Shown here piece after piece: positions 12,144-13,590 of a stretch of DNA of 13,590 nucleotides (positions are counted from its first letter, which is position 1; each line of letters opens with the position of its first letter). The stretch lies in NCBI GenBank assembly GCA_030670165.1, contig DAOVCF010000029.1, positions 1 through 13,590 on the forward strand, in the 5' to 3' direction. A model generated the notes under the pieces. That model had not been told where the DNA came from, did not search any database, and worked only from the letters and a program-made list of their open reading frames with translations. A program made the position numbers and the translations under genes. Origin of the DNA: Candidatus Stahliibacteriota bacterium (GTDB taxonomy: Bacteria; Hydrothermota; Tepidihabitantia; B3-TA06).

Positions 12144-12990
12144 GAACGATCACGTCCTTCAGACGGCTCTCACGCTTCATGAGCTTTGAACGAACCCTCT
12201 CGGCTATAGCGTGTCCATCTTTAACAGATAGCTTCCTGTCTACGGTTATGGTGATCTCGAGGAAGTAGTAGGTCCCTACGGGGTGGGCTCGCATGTGGCG
12301 GACCTCGCGGACATCTTTGAGTTCAGCCAGTCGGTTCTTTAAGGGGGTAAAAAATTCATCGGAGGGTTGAGCGTCTAAGAGCACCTTAAGGTTATCCTTG
12401 ACGAGCTTTATTCCGGTCCAGATGATAAAACCGGCTACGATCACGGCGGCCGCCGGGTCGAGGAATCTTACTCCAAGGAAGGTAAAGAGGATGCCAAGAA
12501 GCGCCGCCGAGGTGGCCAGGATGTCGGCGCGGTGGTCTGCAGCTTGTACCTCGACCGCAGGTGAACGGTAACGTTTGGCCGCCGATCGGGCGTAGAGGTA
12601 GAGACAGAGCTTGGCTGCGATGGTAACCGCCGATGCGGCTAACGCCAGCCAATATAACGAGGGGAGCTCTTGCATGGGGGAAAGGATGTTTTTTATACCA
12701 TCATAGACTATAAAGCCACCAGTAGCGATGATTATGAGCGCGGCGATGAAGGCGACCAGAACCTCGATGTTGCCGTGTCCGTATGGATGATCCTTATCTG
12801 CAGGCCTTGCTGCCATGCGAAAGGAAACAAGGATCATCACCGAGAAGAATATATCCAGGGTGGAGTTCACGCCGTCGGCGATGAGCGCCCGCGAAAGCGT
12901 AAGGAAGCCGATTCCGAGCTTCATTCCCATAAGCAGCACGTTGGCGACGGTGCTTGTGATCAGCACCGCTCGAACCCTTTTCTCACTCAT
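12121..12990 (-). CDS. Cation diffusion facilitator exporter, probably Mn(II)-type
   Basis: The 289-aa product is a complete CDF protein: about six membrane segments (residues about 10-200) and a C-terminal cytosolic ferredoxin-like domain (about 205-289, RHMRAHPVGTYYFLEITITVD). DHPYGHGNIE (67-76) is typical of the family. The transport site can be read in TM2, ADGVNSTLD (N42, D46), and TM5, ADHRAD (D152, D156). The N-D-D-D set lacks the histidine of zinc exporters and resembles manganese exporters of the MntE type, so Mn(II) (or Fe(II)) efflux by proton antiport is inferred. It starts 15 nt after purE with GAGG upstream, and its end overlaps the Sua5 fusion gene, so it belongs to the purDE transcript; no functional tie is obvious. 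Confidence 0.88.
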   Translation of the reverse strand: MSEKRVRAVLITSTVANVLLMGMKLGIGFLTLSRALIADGVNSTLDIFFSVMILVSFRMAARPADKDHPYGHGNIEVLVAFIAALIIIATGGFIVYDGIKNILSPMQELPSLYWLALAASAVTIAAKLCLYLYARSAAKRYRSPAVEVQAADHRADILATSAALLGILFTFLGVRFLDPAAAVIVAGFIIWTGIKLVKDNLKVLLDAQPSDEFFTPLKNRLAELKDVREVRHMRAHPVGTYYFLEITITVDRKLSVKDGHAIAERVRSKLMKRESRLKDVIVHVEPTSD

Positions 12991-13005
12991 GTAAACCTCA
13001 AGGCG

Positions 13006-13422
13006 TCAGTCCTTAACGCAGATTTCCTTAAGCCTCTGGCAGAACCGCGCGGCGTTACGTGCGCCTGCCCGCCCCACGCTCATGGCAGCAACAGGAACGC
13101 CGTTGGGCATCTGCACGATTGCAAGAAGCGAGTCCCAACCGGAAAGAGGGGAGGTGTCAAGCGGCACACCTATCACAGGAAGCGAAGTATATCCGGCTAT
13201 CACCCCGGGCAGGGCGGCCGCATAACCGGCAAGGGCGATTATAACCTTGAACCCCCTCTGTGCCGCGGTCTTTGCAAACCCGGCTACTTCTTCCGGTTGT
13301 CTGTGTGCCGAGATGTAGTGGGTCTCGTATTCGATCCCTGCTGCTCCAAGCTCCTCCTCGGTAAGCTTTACGTAATCCGCATCATTTTCAGAGCCCGCAA
13401 CTATCGCCACCTTAAAACTCAT
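13006..13422 (-). CDS. purE: PurE, N5-carboxyaminoimidazole ribonucleotide mutase (class I-like)
   Basis: The 138-aa product has the PurE phosphate-binding start (VAIVAGSENDADYV), the catalytic-histidine motif ISAHRQPEEV (H40) and the class I stretch LSGWDSLLAIVQMPNGVPV (93-111). PurE moves the carboxyl group from N5-CAIR to C4, giving CAIR, in purine synthesis. The normally conserved HLPG motif reads ALPG here (A70), so the second active-site histidine is missing. The protein is also shorter than the usual 160 or so residues, mostly at the C-terminus. The ATG overlaps the purD stop (ATGA) and is preceded by AAGGAGG, so PurD and PurE are co-translated. No purK is in view. Confidence 0.92.
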   Translation of the reverse strand: MSFKVAIVAGSENDADYVKLTEEELGAAGIEYETHYISAHRQPEEVAGFAKTAAQRGFKVIIALAGYAAALPGVIAGYTSLPVIGVPLDTSPLSGWDSLLAIVQMPNGVPVAAMSVGRAGARNAARFCQRLKEICVKD

Positions 13423-13590
13423 GCCAGCCTCCTTATGCCTTTATCGCCTATGTCCCGGCGGAAGTATATGCCGTCGAAGTAGATCTTTTTATCTTCAAGC
13501 GGTGCGTATGCACGCTCCTTTGCTTCCTTAAGATCGGATGCGAACGCAGTGACACCAAGCACCCGGCCGCCAGAGGTCAAAAGCTTTCCG
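13419..13590 (-). CDS. purD: PurD, phosphoribosylamine-glycine ligase (C-terminal 56 residues only)
   Basis: The gene enters from the right edge, so only its 3' end is present. In the frame starting at 13589 the translation shows TSGGRVLGVTA, then KIYFDGIYFRRDIGDKGI and a TGA stop. This is the conserved C-terminus of glycinamide ribonucleotide synthetase (GGRVL..T near the ATP-grasp end and YRRDIG). PurD joins glycine to phosphoribosylamine in purine synthesis. The stop overlaps the purE start by the ATGA pattern. Confidence 0.9.
   Translation of the reverse strand, partial: GKLLTSGGRVLGVTAFASDLKEAKERAYAPLEDKKIYFDGIYFRRDIGDKGIRRLA

Noticed and set aside
12670..13482. 270-aa open frame on the plus strand across the transporter, purE and purD
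   Set aside because: It is antisense to three confidently identified genes, and its translation is rich in His, Arg and Cys without domain features.
1..13590. tRNA, rRNA, riboswitch, insertion sequence, prophage, defence system or origin of replication
   Set aside because: No cloverleaf, rRNA segment, transposase, terminal repeats, integrase or defence-type gene was recognised by eye; nearly all of the sequence is taken up by housekeeping genes.

Overview
The window is a compact, ordinary-looking bacterial chromosome segment with housekeeping operons, plus one small accessory patch at its left end. The best guess for the source is an uncultured member of the FCB superphylum or a nearby candidate phylum (WOR-3/Stahlbacteria-like). 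The reasons are an Omp28-like secreted protein ending in a Por/type IX-style sorting domain, a diderm beta-barrel protein, a short HPF next to HPr kinase, frequent TTG starts, and genes packed with 1-23 nt overlaps. This assignment is inference from gene content only.

Left end (1-1700). On the minus strand lie a terminator, an Omp28-like secreted thioredoxin-fold protein (127-1167), and upstream of it a decayed paralogue (about 1259-1517). The paralogue keeps its ribosome binding site and signal peptide but has lost the thioredoxin domain and carries an apparent +1 shift in an A5 run. A divergent intergenic region follows, with two tandem perfect inverted repeats flanked by promoter-like sequences.

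Plus-strand block (1724-8500). Four tightly coupled genes, hpf, hprK, a mannose-family PTS EIIA and a long-chain acyl-CoA synthetase, look like a regulatory phosphotransfer operon joined to lipid activation; no sugar permease is present. After a gap of about 100 nt come a large secreted TPR protein and an RsuA/RluB-family pseudouridine synthase. The basic tail of the synthase overlaps the convergent gene on the other strand.

Minus-strand block (13590 to 8365). Reading leftward: purD (3' end only), purE, a cation diffusion facilitator with a manganese-type site, and a fusion of Sua5/TsaC (tRNA threonylcarbamoyl-AMP synthase) with an arginine-phosphatase-type low-molecular-weight phosphatase. 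HU follows with its own strong promoter, then mtnA and a beta-barrel outer-membrane protein. The HU terminator hairpin lies inside the annotated 5' end of mtnA.

Three minus-strand promoter-like sites share the exact 11-mer AGGGCTTGACA, which suggests an extended -35 element. I did not find a clearly novel multi-gene system. The best leads are the Sua5-arginine phosphatase fusion, the regulatory-PTS/acyl-CoA synthetase operon, the tandem palindromes, the PurE His-to-Ala change and the decayed Omp28 paralogue.
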